From Streptosporangium roseum DSM 43021 (GTDB lineage Bacteria; Actinomycetota; Actinomycetes; Streptosporangiales; Streptosporangiaceae), in assembly GCF_000024865.1 (NCBI RefSeq), contig NC_013595.1:9424001-9488000 (forward strand): DNA of 64,000 bases, in the 5' to 3' direction. The position numbers and the translations under genes are program-made. Position 1 is the stretch's first letter, and each line of letters begins with the position of its first letter. The notes beneath the pieces are model-generated. The model saw only the letters and a program-made list of their open reading frames with translations, was not told the DNA's origin and did not search any database. Positions 1-8,969 of the stretch are shown in pieces.

Positions 1-1
1 C

Positions 2-1387
2 GGAGAGCCGGAGGACCGGCGGGAACCGGGAGCCGGCGCGGGGGCCGGGGCGGGCGCGCCGACGGCGACGGCGATGGCCGGGCGCACGCTGGAGGCCATG
101 GCCAGGGGCGGGATATACGACCAGCTCGGCGGCGGTTTCGCCCGTTACAGCGTGGACGCCGACTGGGTGGTGCCGCACTTCGAGAAGATGCTCTACGACA
201 ACGCCCTGCTGCTGCGGGTCTACGCCCACTGGTGGCGCCTGACCGGGTCGGCCCTGGGCAGGCGGGTGGCCCTGGAGACGGCCGACTGGCTGCTGGCCGA
301 GATGCGCACCCCCGAGGGCGGCTTCGCCTCCGCCCTGGACGCCGACAGCGAGGGCGTGGAGGGCAAGTTCTACGCCTGGACCCCGGAGGAGATCCACGAG
401 GTCCTGGGCGAGGAGGACGGCGCCTGGGCGGTCGCCCTGTACGAGGTGACCGGCACGTTCGAACACGGCACCTCGGTGCTCCAGCTCCTGTCCGACCCCG
501 ACGACGCCGAGCGGTCCGCCCGCGTACGCGCCGAGCTGCTGGCCGCGCGGGCCCACCGGGTGCGGCCCGGCAGGGACGACAAGGTGGTGGCCGCCTGGAA
601 CGGCCTGGCCATCGCCGCCCTGGCCGAGACCGGGGCCCTGTTCGACCGGCCCGACCTGGTGGAGGCGGCGCGGGCGGCGGCCGTACTCCTCGACGGGTCG
701 CACATGGACGGCGACCGGCTGCTGCGCACCTCGCGCGACGGCCGGGCGGGTGCCAACGCCGGAGTCCTGGAGGACTACGCGGACCTGGCCGAAGGCCTGC
801 TCACCCTGTACGGCGTGACCGGGGAGGTCCGCTGGTTCCACCGGGCCGGGGCGCTGCTGGAGACCGTCCTCGACCGGTTCGCCGACGGCTCCGGCGGATT
901 CTTCGACACCGCCGACGACGCCGAGCGGCTGTTCCAGCGCCCGCAGGACCCCACCGACAACGCGACCCCCTCGGGCCAGTTCGCCGCCGCCGGGGCGCTG
1001 CTGTCGTACGCGGCCCTGACCGGCTCGGCCAGGCACCGGGAGGCGGCCGAGGCGGCTCTCGGCACGGTGACCGTCCTGGCCGACAAGCACGCGCGGTTCG
1101 CCGGGTGGGGGCTCGCGGTGGCCCAGGCCGCCGTGTCCGGACCGGTCGAGGCCGCGATCGTGGGCCCGCTCGACGACCCGGCGACCTCGGCGCTGCACAG
1201 GACCGCGCTGCTCTCCCCCGCCCCCGGCCTGGTCGTCGCGCTCGGCGAGCCCGGGTCAGCCGAGGTCCCGCTCCTTGAGGGCCGGGGCCTGCTCGACGGC
1301 GCCCCGGCGGCCTACGTGTGCCGGGGGTTCACCTGCAGGATGCCCGTCACCACTCCGGCCGGGCTACGGGCCGAACTGGCGTCCTGA
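2..1387 (+). CDS. Thioredoxin-domain/DUF255 (YyaL, SPATA20-type) protein, C-terminal part
   Basis: The frame is open from base 2, so the N-terminus with the thioredoxin-like DUF255 domain lies upstream of the window. What remains, about 461 residues, is the alpha/alpha-barrel (six-hairpin-like) part typical of this family: GGIYDQLGGGFARYSVD near the start, then HFEKMLYDNALLL, FYAWTPEEI and DDKVVAAWNGLAI, all hallmark strings of YyaL proteins. The role is not established; the family is usually described as thioredoxin-domain proteins possibly acting on sugars. The gene converges on the penicillin-binding protein gene with only a 10-base gap. Identity is firm from motifs; function is unknown. 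Confidence 0.9.
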   Translation, partial: GEPEDRREPGAGAGAGAGAPTATAMAGRTLEAMARGGIYDQLGGGFARYSVDADWVVPHFEKMLYDNALLLRVYAHWWRLTGSALGRRVALETADWLLAEMRTPEGGFASALDADSEGVEGKFYAWTPEEIHEVLGEEDGAWAVALYEVTGTFEHGTSVLQLLSDPDDAERSARVRAELLAARAHRVRPGRDDKVVAAWNGLAIAALAETGALFDRPDLVEAARAAAVLLDGSHMDGDRLLRTSRDGRAGANAGVLEDYADLAEGLLTLYGVTGEVRWFHRAGALLETVLDRFADGSGGFFDTADDAERLFQRPQDPTDNATPSGQFAAAGALLSYAALTGSARHREAAEAALGTVTVLADKHARFAGWGLAVAQAAVSGPVEAAIVGPLDDPATSALHRTALLSPAPGLVVALGEPGSAEVPLLEGRGLLDGAPAAYVCRGFTCRMPVTTPAGLRAELAS

Positions 1388-1397
1388 GGGTCAGCGG

Positions 1398-3590
1398 CTA
1401 GCGGTCCGGCGGCCTCTGGGAGAACTCTCCCGGAGGCCGGGTCTGGTCGCGGGGACCGGTGCCCGTGTCGTCGCCCGTCCCGTCGCCCGTCCCGTCGCCC
1501 GTGCCGTCGCCGGTGCCGGTCCCGTCACCCGGGTCGTCGCCCGTGCCGTCACCGGTCCCGTCGCCCGTGCCGTCCGGGGACGGGGTCTGGTCGGGGACCT
1601 CGCCGGTCGTCCCGTCGGGGAGCGGGGTGGGCGAGACGTCCTGACGATCGTCGTAGTCGCCGTAGTCGTCGTCGGAGCCGTAGCCGTCGTCGTAGTAGGT
1701 GGAGTAGCCGTAGTTGGACGGCTCGGCGAACTCCTTGACCGGCTTGCCGGACATCGCCTCGGTCATGAACGCACGCCAGATCTGCGCCGGGTAGGTCCCG
1801 CCGTACTGGGCGCTGCCGTTGACGACCACCGGCTTGTTGTCGTCGCGGAACATGTCCACCGCGACCGCCATCTGCGGGGTGAACCCGGCGAACCACACGG
1901 CCGCCGACTTGTCGGTGGTGCCGGTCTTGCCGGCCACCGGCCGGTCGTAGAGGCGGGCGGCCGAACCGGTGCCCGCCTCGACGACCTGGGTCATCGCGTA
2001 GGTGGCGTCGATGGCGGTCTGCTCGGTGAAGGCCCGTTCGCCCTTGACCTTGATCTTGGTGGTCTTGCCCTTGGCGTCGGTGACCGAGCGGATCACGTGG
2101 GCGTCGCGGTGGACGCCGCCGGCGGCGAACGTGGCGAAGCCGGAGGCGTTCTGCACGGCGCTCACCGACGCCGTCCCCAGCGGCAGCGTGGGAAAGCTCG
2201 CCTGGCGGGCGAGCTGGTCGGCGGGGATGCCCGCGGCCTTGGCGATCTTGACGACCTTCTCCAGCCCGACCCGCTGCCCCAGGTCCACGAAGGCGGTGTT
2301 GACCGAGCTCTGGGTCGCCTTGACCAGGTTGACCTGGCCGTAGGAGTAGTTGCCCGAGTTGGGGATGCCCTTGTCGCCCGAGGTGACGTGCAGGGGCGAG
2401 TTGCCGTCCACGCGGGTGTCGAGGCCGAAGCCGTTGTTCAGGGCGGCCGCGAGCGTGTAGGCCTTGAAGGTGGATCCGGCCTGCACCTTGGCCGAGAAGG
2501 CGTTGTCGAACTTGTTGGCCTCGTAGCTGGGCCCGCCGTAGAAGGCCACGACCTCCCCGCTGCCGGGGTCCACGGCGGCCAGGCCGGTGCGGACCTTCTT
2601 CGACGTACCCTCGGGCAGGACCGAGGTGACGGCCCGCTGCGCGGCGGCCATCAGCCCCTTGTCGAAGGTGGACACGACCTTCAGGCCGCCCTGGTTGATG
2701 GCCTCGTCGGTGTAGCCCATGCGCTTGAGCTCGGCCGCCACCTGGTCGAGCATGTAGCCCTCCTGCCCCTTGGGCGCGAAGATCGCCCTGGGCTTCTTGA
2801 GGGTGGGGAAGGTGGTCGCGGCGGCCTGCTCGGAGGTCAGGGCCCCGGTCTGCACCATGCCGTCGATCACGGACTTCCAGCGGGCCGTGGCCGCCTCCAG
2901 GTCGGCGCCTTGGGGGTCGGCGAACCGGGACGGCTGCTGGATCACCGCGGCGAGGTAGGCGCCCTCGGCGACGGTCAGCTTGCCGACGTCCTTGCGGAAG
3001 TAGGCGTCGGCCGCCGCCTGGATCCCGTCCGCGCCCCGGCCGAAGTAGATCGTGTTGAGGTACTGCTCCAGCACCCAGTCCTTGGACTTCGACTGGTCCA
3101 CCTTCAAGGAGATCATGACCTCCTTGAGCTTGCGGACGACGGAGCGTTCCTGGCTGAGGCCGCTGTAGTAGTTGCGGACCATCTGCTGGGTGATCGTGGA
3201 GCCGCCCTGGAGCTGCTGGCCGGTGACCGTGGACCACATGGCGCGGAAGGTGCCCTTGAGGGAGACGCCCTTGTCCTCGTAGAAGGAGCGGTTCTCGGCC
3301 GCGATGACCGCGTCCCTGACACTCTCCGGGATCTGCGCCAGGGCCACGCTCCTGCGGTTGACCCCCTGCTTGGCCAGCACGGTCTTGCCGTCCCGGTAGT
3401 AGATAACCGAACCCTGCGCGGTGGCCCTGGGCTGGGTGCTGTCCGGGATCGGCGTCATGAGCCACGCCACCCCCAGGAGACCGATCCCCGCGACCACGGC
3501 GACGCCGAAGACGACGAGCGTGATCCGCAGAAGTCTTCTTCTGGGTTTGCCCTTCTCTCCGCCCTTCAGCACGCCCGAACCCCCATCCAC
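1398..3590 (-). CDS. Bifunctional class A penicillin-binding protein (transglycosylase/transpeptidase)
   Basis: Class A PBP of 730 residues that polymerises and cross-links peptidoglycan outside the membrane. A single membrane anchor spans about residues 22-45. The GT51 transglycosylase domain follows, with catalytic Glu99 in AAENRSFYED and GGSTITQQ at 129-136. The transpeptidase domain has the SxxK motif STFK at 373-376, SVN at 429-431 and KTG at 555-557. After about residue 650 comes a disordered acidic tail made of DGTG-type repeats from a 12-base minisatellite. Translation starts at a GTG; an in-frame GTG six codons later is an alternative. The gene stands alone. Activity is expected because all catalytic motifs are intact. 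Confidence 0.93.
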   Translation of the reverse strand: MDGGSGVLKGGEKGKPRRRLLRITLVVFGVAVVAGIGLLGVAWLMTPIPDSTQPRATAQGSVIYYRDGKTVLAKQGVNRRSVALAQIPESVRDAVIAAENRSFYEDKGVSLKGTFRAMWSTVTGQQLQGGSTITQQMVRNYYSGLSQERSVVRKLKEVMISLKVDQSKSKDWVLEQYLNTIYFGRGADGIQAAADAYFRKDVGKLTVAEGAYLAAVIQQPSRFADPQGADLEAATARWKSVIDGMVQTGALTSEQAAATTFPTLKKPRAIFAPKGQEGYMLDQVAAELKRMGYTDEAINQGGLKVVSTFDKGLMAAAQRAVTSVLPEGTSKKVRTGLAAVDPGSGEVVAFYGGPSYEANKFDNAFSAKVQAGSTFKAYTLAAALNNGFGLDTRVDGNSPLHVTSGDKGIPNSGNYSYGQVNLVKATQSSVNTAFVDLGQRVGLEKVVKIAKAAGIPADQLARQASFPTLPLGTASVSAVQNASGFATFAAGGVHRDAHVIRSVTDAKGKTTKIKVKGERAFTEQTAIDATYAMTQVVEAGTGSAARLYDRPVAGKTGTTDKSAAVWFAGFTPQMAVAVDMFRDDNKPVVVNGSAQYGGTYPAQIWRAFMTEAMSGKPVKEFAEPSNYGYSTYYDDGYGSDDDYGDYDDRQDVSPTPLPDGTTGEVPDQTPSPDGTGDGTGDGTGDDPGDGTGTGDGTGDGTGDGTGDDTGTGPRDQTRPPGEFSQRPPDR
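1465..1600. repeat. 12-base minisatellite encoding the PBP tail
   Basis: The plus strand repeats units close to cccgtcgcccgt with slight variation, read on the minus strand as Asp-Gly-Thr-Gly repeats in the C-terminal tail of the penicillin-binding protein. Unit length is a multiple of three, so copy-number change would keep the frame. Confidence 0.85.
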
Positions 3591-3674
3591 TCCGCATTCA
3601 CCCCCCGTGAGCAGTGCGGACCGTAAGGGTAAACGATGGATAACGGTGTCTGAACCCCGCTTGGGATAGTACGG

Positions 3675-4154
3675 CTAGCTCTTCCCCTGGCGCGGTACAT
3701 CGGCCACCAAAGGAAGGACCCGGTATGGCACGGGGGTGTCCAGCGCGATCACCGATGAGGTCCTCACCACCCCGTGAACGTCAACGATCAGGTCAATGAC
3801 CCTCTGCAGATCGGCATTGCTGCGCGCCACGACCCGGCAGTGCATGTCGTCGCCTCCGGTGATCGTGTGCACCTCCAGGACCTGGGGGATGCCGGCGAGC
3901 TGGTCGGCGACCGGATCGTGCCCGCTGACCTGCCGGATCTGCAGGGTGACGAACGCGGTCACGTCGTATCCGAGCGCGGCGGGGTCGATGTCGGGACCGT
4001 AGCCGGTGATCACCCCTCTGGCGGCCAGCCGGTCGAGGCGGGCCTGCACGGTCCCCCTGGCCACACCGAGCCTCCGGGAGCACTCCAGCACGCCGAGTCT
4101 GGGCTCGGCCGCCAGCAGGGCGATGAGCCGGGCGTCGAGTTGATCAATCGTCAT
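3675..4154 (-). CDS. Lrp/AsnC family transcriptional regulator
   Basis: A 159-residue Lrp/AsnC protein: N-terminal winged helix-turn-helix (about residues 5-55, with LDARLIALLAAEPRLGV and GVARGTVQARLDRL) followed by an RAM/AsnC ligand-binding domain (about 65-145). The long open frame reaches upstream through the divergent gene, but the start at 4154 (MTIDQLDAR) matches the family length. It is divergent from hppD with 102 bases between the start codons, the usual arrangement for a local regulator of tyrosine catabolism. That it controls hppD in response to an amino acid or aromatic intermediate is inferred from position only. Confidence 0.9.
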   Translation of the reverse strand: MTIDQLDARLIALLAAEPRLGVLECSRRLGVARGTVQARLDRLAARGVITGYGPDIDPAALGYDVTAFVTLQIRQVSGHDPVADQLAGIPQVLEVHTITGGDDMHCRVVARSNADLQRVIDLIVDVHGVVRTSSVIALDTPVPYRVLPLVADVPRQGKS

Positions 4155-4256
4155 GATGTACAGACACTCCTGCGGAATACACGGACAGATAGACAAATTG
4201 TCCACTAATTCAAGTGACTGTTGCACAACCAGTCCATCGAAACAGAAGGTGTCCGC
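4155..4256. promoter_or_regulatory. Divergent Lrp/hppD control region
   Basis: This AT-rich gap separates the regulator from hppD. It contains the partly palindromic GACAAATTGTC at 4192-4202, inside a wider pair GGACA...TGTCC (about 4183-4203), a plausible Lrp-type operator. The hppD ribosome-binding site is gaaggtg just before the ATG at 4257. Operator function is inferred. Confidence 0.45.
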
Positions 4257-5366
4257 ATGAGTGACATCTTTCCCGTGAACGGCATGGACGCCGTGGTCTT
4301 CGCCGTGGGCAACGCCAAGCAGGCCGCCCACTACTACTCCAGCGCCTTCGGCATGCGGCTGGTGGCCTACCGCGGCCCGGAGAACGGCAGCCGTGACGAG
4401 GTCGCCTATGTCCTCACCTCCGGCAGCGCCCGGTTCGAGTTCCGCGGCGCGGTGCGGCCGGGCACCGGCGTCGCCCGCCACGTGGCCGAGCACGGCGACG
4501 GCGTGATCGACCTGGCCATCGAGGTCCCGGACGTGGAGGCGGCCTACACCGGCGCGCTGGCCCGGGGCGCCAAGGGCCTCGCCGAGCCGTACACGATGGA
4601 GGACGAGCACGGCAAGGTCGTGCTCGCGGCCATCGCCACCTACGGCGAGACCCGGCACACGCTGGTCGACCGGTCCAACTACAGCGGCCCCTACCTGCCC
4701 GGCTACGCCGCGGCCGAGCCCCTCGTGCCGGCCCCCGACGTGCGGAACGGCCGCCTGTTCCAGGCCGTCGACCACTGCGTCGGCAACGTGGAACTCGGCA
4801 AGATGGACGAGTGGGTGGAGTTCTACGGGCGGGTCATGGGCTTCACCAACATGGCGGAGTTCATCGGCGACGACATCGCCACCGAATACTCGGCGCTGAT
4901 GTCCAAGGTCGTCGCGGACGGCACCCGCAAGGTGAAGTTCCCGCTCAACGAGCCGGCGATCTCCAAGAAGAAGTCGCAGATCGACGAGTACCTGGAGTTC
5001 TACGGCGGACCCGGCGTGCAGCACATCGCGCTGGCCACCAACGACATCCTCAGCACCGTCGACCACATGCGCGCGGCCGGGGTGCGGTTCCTCGACACGC
5101 CCGACTCCTACTACGACGACCCGGAGCTGCGCGCCCGCATCGGCGAGGTCCGCGCGCCGATCGAGGAGCTGAAGAAGCGCAAGATCCTGGTCGACCGCGA
5201 CGAGGACGGCTACCTGCTGCAGATCTTCACCAAGCCGGTGCAGGACCGCCCGACGGTGTTCTTCGAGCTCATCGAGCGGCACGGCTCGCTGGGCTTCGGC
5301 AAGGGCAACTTCAAGGCGCTCTTCGAGGCGATCGAGCGCGAGCAGGACCTCAGGGGCAACCTGTAA
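4257..5366 (+). CDS. hppD: 4-hydroxyphenylpyruvate dioxygenase
   Basis: Converts 4-hydroxyphenylpyruvate to homogentisate with Fe(II) and O2, the second step of tyrosine degradation, in the cytoplasm. The 369-residue protein has two vicinal-oxygen-chelate halves. The iron ligands are visible as His173 (VDHCVGN), His256 (GVQHIAL) and Glu337 (FFELIER), and the C-terminal FGKGNFKALFEAIEREQ helix is typical. An in-frame upstream ATG at 4221 lacks support; the ATG at 4257 (MSDIFPVNG) follows a recognisable ribosome-binding site and gives the family length. No other homogentisate-pathway gene is adjacent. Control by the divergent Lrp protein is likely. Confidence 0.97.
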   Translation: MSDIFPVNGMDAVVFAVGNAKQAAHYYSSAFGMRLVAYRGPENGSRDEVAYVLTSGSARFEFRGAVRPGTGVARHVAEHGDGVIDLAIEVPDVEAAYTGALARGAKGLAEPYTMEDEHGKVVLAAIATYGETRHTLVDRSNYSGPYLPGYAAAEPLVPAPDVRNGRLFQAVDHCVGNVELGKMDEWVEFYGRVMGFTNMAEFIGDDIATEYSALMSKVVADGTRKVKFPLNEPAISKKKSQIDEYLEFYGGPGVQHIALATNDILSTVDHMRAAGVRFLDTPDSYYDDPELRARIGEVRAPIEELKKRKILVDRDEDGYLLQIFTKPVQDRPTVFFELIERHGSLGFGKGNFKALFEAIEREQDLRGNL

Positions 5367-5411
5367 CAGCTCTTGGCTTTGCGCGGGTGAGTCCCTGGTG
5401 ATCAAAAGCTC

Positions 5412-5939
5412 ATGGGAACACCACCACCGCCGCCACCGCCGGACGACTCGGGACCGTATCCCTGGTCGGCCCCGCCCCCCGGGCAGGGCCGCGGCGGCGG
5501 CGGATCGGCGGCCGGGAGACTCGGCGGCCGCTGGCGCCGCCTGTTCGCCGGCATCCTGGACATCCTCATCGTCGGCGTCATCTCCTCGCCGTTCACGTAC
5601 GAGTCGTTCACCACGGTGTGGGACGCCGACAAGGACCTCTTCGTACGGGTCCCCATCCAGCACACCTTTCTGGCGGCCCTCGTGGGCTTCTTCTACTACT
5701 GGCTGCTGACCGCCTTCTGGAACGGGCAGACCCTGGGCAAGAAGCTGTTCGGCCTGCGCGTGGTCGACATCGGCTGGGGCAAGGTCGGGGTCGGGCAGGC
5801 CGCGGCCCGCGAGGTGGTGGCGTGGCTGCTGTACGCCACCTGCTGCCTGGGCTGGATCAACCTCGCCTTCATCCTTTTCAACAGTCGCAAACAGGCCATC
5901 CACGACATCGTCGCCAGGACACTGGTCGTAGATACCTGA
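5412..5939 (+). CDS. RDD family membrane protein
   Basis: A 175-residue membrane protein. A proline-rich cytoplasmic head (residues 1-35, MGTPPPPPPPDD) precedes an RDD domain with three hydrophobic segments around 45-65, 80-105 and 130-150. The Arg/Asp pattern of the family appears in RLFAGILDILIVG, and NGQTLGKKLFGLRVVDIGWG is the characteristic mid-domain stretch. RDD proteins are poorly understood; some have been linked to ion transport or polymer export. It lies 45 bases after hppD without a clear ribosome-binding site, so the start is moderately sure. No functional link with its neighbours is evident. Confidence 0.85.
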   Translation: MGTPPPPPPPDDSGPYPWSAPPPGQGRGGGGSAAGRLGGRWRRLFAGILDILIVGVISSPFTYESFTTVWDADKDLFVRVPIQHTFLAALVGFFYYWLLTAFWNGQTLGKKLFGLRVVDIGWGKVGVGQAAAREVVAWLLYATCCLGWINLAFILFNSRKQAIHDIVARTLVVDT

Positions 5940-6023
5940 TCACCCCAGGTCACGCGCCTCGCTCGCGTAGTCTGCGATCCAGGTGGCCCGGCACGGCCGG
6001 GCCCGGAAAGGGGATTCAGGGGC

Positions 6024-7481
6024 ATGGCGTCCGGTCGGCTGGCTATTGCGGCAACCGCCACTTTTCTCGGCATTCTCGGTACGGTCGCCTGCTCGGCGTC
6101 GAGTGGCGAGAGCGCCCCGGCCGGGGACGTGCTGCCCTCGGCCGCCGCGGGTTCCGCACCGGCGCACGCTCCGGGCAGGATCGGCGCCCCCGGGATCGGC
6201 GACCCCGACTTCCCCACCGACGGCAACGGCGGCTACGACGTCGACCGCTACCGGCTCAAAATCGACTACGACCCCGCCGCCAAGCAGCTTTCCGGCGTGA
6301 CCGGGATCGAGGCGAGGGCCACCCACGATCTGGCCAAGTTCAACCTGGACCTGCGGGGGTTCGAGGTCAGCCGGATCACCGTGGACGGCAGCCCCGCGGC
6401 GTTCGAGCGGTTCAAGGACGAGCTCGTCGTCGCCCCGGCCAAGACGATCCCCGACAAGGCCCGGTTCACCGTCGAGGTCACCTACGCCGGGGAGCCCAAG
6501 CCGGTCAGAGGCTCCTCCAACCTGGGCACCTACGGGTTCATCCCGACCGAGGACGGCGCGTTCGTCGCGTGTGAGCCCAACGGCGCCAAGACCTGGTTCC
6601 CGAGCAACGACCACCCGGCCGACAAGGCCCGCTACGACTTCGAGATCACCGTCCCCGAGGGGCTGACCGCGCTGGCCAACGGCGAGCTCGTCGGCCGGCC
6701 GAAGTCCGCCCGCGGCAAGACGACCTTCGTCTGGCGGGAGAGCCACCCGATGGTGAGCTACCTGGCCACCGCGACCCTCGGCAAGTTCGAGCTGCGCCAG
6801 GGCAAGACCGCGACGGGGATCCCGAACCTGGCGGCCGTGGACCCGCGCTACCGCGCCGCGCTCGACGACCTCTACACGCAGTCGGCGAAGGCCACCGACT
6901 ACTGGGCCACGGTGTTCGGCCCCTACCCGTTCTCCTCCACCGGCGGCGTGATCGACGACTTCTCCGCGGGCTACGCGCTGGAGAACCAGACCAAGCCCAT
7001 GTACGGCGGGTTCACCCCGGACGGGAGCATCATCGCCCACGAGCTGGCCCACCAGTGGTTCGGCAACAGCCTGAGCATCAAGCGCTGGCGGGACCTCTGG
7101 CTCAACGAGGGCTTCGCGACCTACGCCGAGTGGCTGTGGTCGGAGCACAACGGCGACTCCACCACCGAGAAGATCTTCCGTGGCCACTACGCGGCCGCCC
7201 CGGACGCCGCCATCTGGAAGTACGCCCCCGGCCGTGCCAAGCCGGAGGACCTGTTCAACAGCTCGGTCTACAACCGCGGCGGCATGACGCTGCACGCGCT
7301 CAGGCAGCGGATCGGCGACCCGGTGTTCTTCAAGCTGCTGAAGACATGGAACGCCGAGCACAAGTACGGATACGTGACCACCGAGGAGTTCGTGGCGCTC
7401 GCCGAGAAGCTCTCCGGCAAGCAGCTCGACAGGCTCTTCGAGGTCTGGCTGTTCACCGACCGCAAGCCCACGGAGTGGTGA
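6024..7481 (+). CDS. M1 family zinc metallopeptidase, probable lipoprotein
   Basis: A 485-residue aminopeptidase-N-like enzyme. Residues 1-22 form a signal sequence ending at a weak lipobox (GTVAC, Cys23), so it is probably membrane-anchored outside the cell. The N-terminal beta domain runs to about 270. The catalytic domain carries the exopeptidase motif as YALEN (318-321, in place of GAMEN), the zinc site HELAHQWFG with His339, Glu340, His343, and the third ligand Glu362 in NEGFATYAEW. The large C-terminal domain of full-length M1 enzymes is absent, as in the short actinobacterial secreted group. It likely trims peptides at the cell surface. It converges on ilvA. Confidence 0.93.
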   Translation: MASGRLAIAATATFLGILGTVACSASSGESAPAGDVLPSAAAGSAPAHAPGRIGAPGIGDPDFPTDGNGGYDVDRYRLKIDYDPAAKQLSGVTGIEARATHDLAKFNLDLRGFEVSRITVDGSPAAFERFKDELVVAPAKTIPDKARFTVEVTYAGEPKPVRGSSNLGTYGFIPTEDGAFVACEPNGAKTWFPSNDHPADKARYDFEITVPEGLTALANGELVGRPKSARGKTTFVWRESHPMVSYLATATLGKFELRQGKTATGIPNLAAVDPRYRAALDDLYTQSAKATDYWATVFGPYPFSSTGGVIDDFSAGYALENQTKPMYGGFTPDGSIIAHELAHQWFGNSLSIKRWRDLWLNEGFATYAEWLWSEHNGDSTTEKIFRGHYAAAPDAAIWKYAPGRAKPEDLFNSSVYNRGGMTLHALRQRIGDPVFFKLLKTWNAEHKYGYVTTEEFVALAEKLSGKQLDRLFEVWLFTDRKPTEW

Positions 7482-7492
7482 CGCCCCGCTGC

Positions 7493-7578
7493 GCGGCGCG
7501 GGTCGTCCCGGGACGAGCGGCGCGGGTCGCCCGAAGGCGCACGGCGCGAGTCGTCCCGGGACGAGCGGCGCGGGTCAT
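7493..7578. repeat. Degenerate tandem repeat at the ilvA 3' end
   Basis: Two copies of a roughly 47-base unit built from gcggcgcgggtcg and the palindrome tcccggga lie between the convergent metallopeptidase and ilvA genes. One copy includes the ilvA stop codon; the other has CGA at the equivalent place. The palindromes could also help terminate both transcripts. Confidence 0.7.
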
Positions 7579-8783
7579 CCGAAGATGAGCCGGTAGCCCT
7601 CCTTGCGCAGCGACGCGAGCACCTCGTCGGAGTGGGCGGGGCCCTTGGTCTCCAGCTGGAGCTGGACCTCGACCTCGCCCAGGTGCACGCCGAGCCGCTC
7701 GTGCACGATGTCGAGGACGTTCGCGCCGAGCCCGGCCAGCTCGGTCAGGAGCACGGCCAGCGCGCCCGGCCGGTCGGGCAGCGGCACCCGCAGGGTCAGG
7801 TAGCGTCCCGCCGCGGCCAGGCCGTGCCGGAGGACCTTGGCCAGCAGCAGCGGGTCGATGTTGCCGCCGGAGAGCACGGCCACCACGGGCGGCTCGAAGA
7901 CCTGCGGCTGGGCCAGGATCGCGGCCACACCCGCCACCCCGGCGGGCTCGACGACCTGCTTGGCCCGTTCGAGGCAGAGCACCAGCGCCCGGGAGATGTC
8001 GCTCTCGGTGACCGTAACGACGCTGTCGACCAGGTAGTGGATCAGCTCGAAGGGCAGCTCCCCCGGACGGCCCACCGCGATGCCGTCGGCCATCGTGGAG
8101 GCGGGCTGGACCATGACCGGCTGCCCGGCCGCCAGCGAGGCCGGGTAGGCGGCGGCCCGCTCGGCCTGCACGCCGACGATCCGCACGCCCGGCCGGAGCG
8201 ACTTGACCGCGAGCGCGACCCCGGCGGTGAGCCCGCCGCCGCCGAGCGACATCACGATCGTGCCGACCTCGGGGAGCTGCTCCAGGATCTCCAGCCCGAT
8301 CGTGCCCTGCCCGGCGATGACGTCCGGATGGTCGAAGGGGTGGATGAACACCGCCCCGGTCCGCTCGGCGTGCTCCTTGGCGCGGGCCAGCGCGACGTCC
8401 ACGGTGTGGCCGGCGAAGACGACCTCGGCGCCGTAGGAGCGGGTCGCGGCCACCTTGGGCAGCGGCGCCCCCTCCGGCATGTAGACCGTCGCCCTGGCCC
8501 CGACCAGGCCCGAGCCGAGCGCCACGCCCTGCGCGTGGTTGCCGGCGCTGGCCGCGACCACGCCCCGGCCCCGCTCCTCCTCGGTCAGCCCGGCGATCCT
8601 CACGTAGGCCCCGCGCACCTTGAAGGACCCGGAGCGCTGCAGGTTCTCGCACTTGAGGTGGACCGGCCCGCCGATGGCGGCCGACAGCACGTGCGAGTGC
8701 AGGAGCGGCGTCCGCAGGGCCACGTCGGCCAGGAGCTCACGGGCGGCGACCACGTCGTCGTAGGTCACCTCGGCATCTGACAT
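7575..8783 (-). CDS. ilvA: Threonine ammonia-lyase with C-terminal ACT domain
   Basis: PLP enzyme that deaminates threonine to 2-oxobutyrate, the entry to isoleucine synthesis or threonine catabolism. The 402-residue protein has the PLP lysine in SGSFKVRGAY (Lys55), the glycine-rich loop SLGGGGLTAGV that binds the cofactor phosphate and one ACT domain at about 325-402 (LRVPLPDRPGALAVLLTEL). One ACT domain and this length fit the TdcB-like/short IlvA group. The start at 8783 is chosen because GGAAGG lies 9 bases upstream; the ATG three codons earlier abuts the Shine-Dalgarno sequence. The upstream gap has 25-base repeats. Confidence 0.95.
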   Translation of the reverse strand: MSDAEVTYDDVVAARELLADVALRTPLLHSHVLSAAIGGPVHLKCENLQRSGSFKVRGAYVRIAGLTEEERGRGVVAASAGNHAQGVALGSGLVGARATVYMPEGAPLPKVAATRSYGAEVVFAGHTVDVALARAKEHAERTGAVFIHPFDHPDVIAGQGTIGLEILEQLPEVGTIVMSLGGGGLTAGVALAVKSLRPGVRIVGVQAERAAAYPASLAAGQPVMVQPASTMADGIAVGRPGELPFELIHYLVDSVVTVTESDISRALVLCLERAKQVVEPAGVAGVAAILAQPQVFEPPVVAVLSGGNIDPLLLAKVLRHGLAAAGRYLTLRVPLPDRPGALAVLLTELAGLGANVLDIVHERLGVHLGEVEVQLQLETKGPAHSDEVLASLRKEGYRLIFG

Positions 8784-8802
8784 GCGGCACATCCTTCCAC
8801 CC

Positions 8803-8899
8803 CGGCGCGGTACGGCACGCGGACGCCCGGCGCGGTACGGCACGCACACACCCGGCCCGGTACGGCACGCACACACCCGGCCCGGCGGGGCTCGCGGAC
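8803..8899. repeat. Three 25-base tandem repeats plus a degenerate fourth
   Basis: Units at 8803-8827, 8828-8852 and 8853-8877 share the core cggcgcggtacggcacgc and differ at a few positions; a worn fourth copy follows. They fill most of the space between ilvA and the PadR operator. No coding or regulatory role is evident. Confidence 0.85.
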
Positions 8900-8935
8900 G
8901 GCATACCGGGCAAGCCTTGCGGGACATCCGTGTTG

Positions 8936-8962
8936 ACCATACTTCGTCCGACGAAGTATGGT
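8936..8962. promoter_or_regulatory. Perfect inverted repeat, probable PadR operator
   Basis: ACCATACTTCGT (8936-8947) and its exact reverse complement (8951-8962) are separated by ccg and end 7 bases before the padR-like start codon. The ATAC-TTCGT type arms and the position overlapping the expected promoter are what an autoregulating PadR repressor would use. Binding is inferred. Confidence 0.75.
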
Positions 8963-8969
8963 CCTCCGC

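Noticed and set aside
1275..3626. 783-codon plus-strand frame
   Set aside because: Antisense to the penicillin-binding protein, with Arg/Gly/Val-rich low-information sequence and no ribosome-binding site.
4155..5903. Minus-strand extension of the Lrp regulator frame
   Set aside because: It covers hppD and RDD in antisense. The normal Lrp length and motif begin at 4154.
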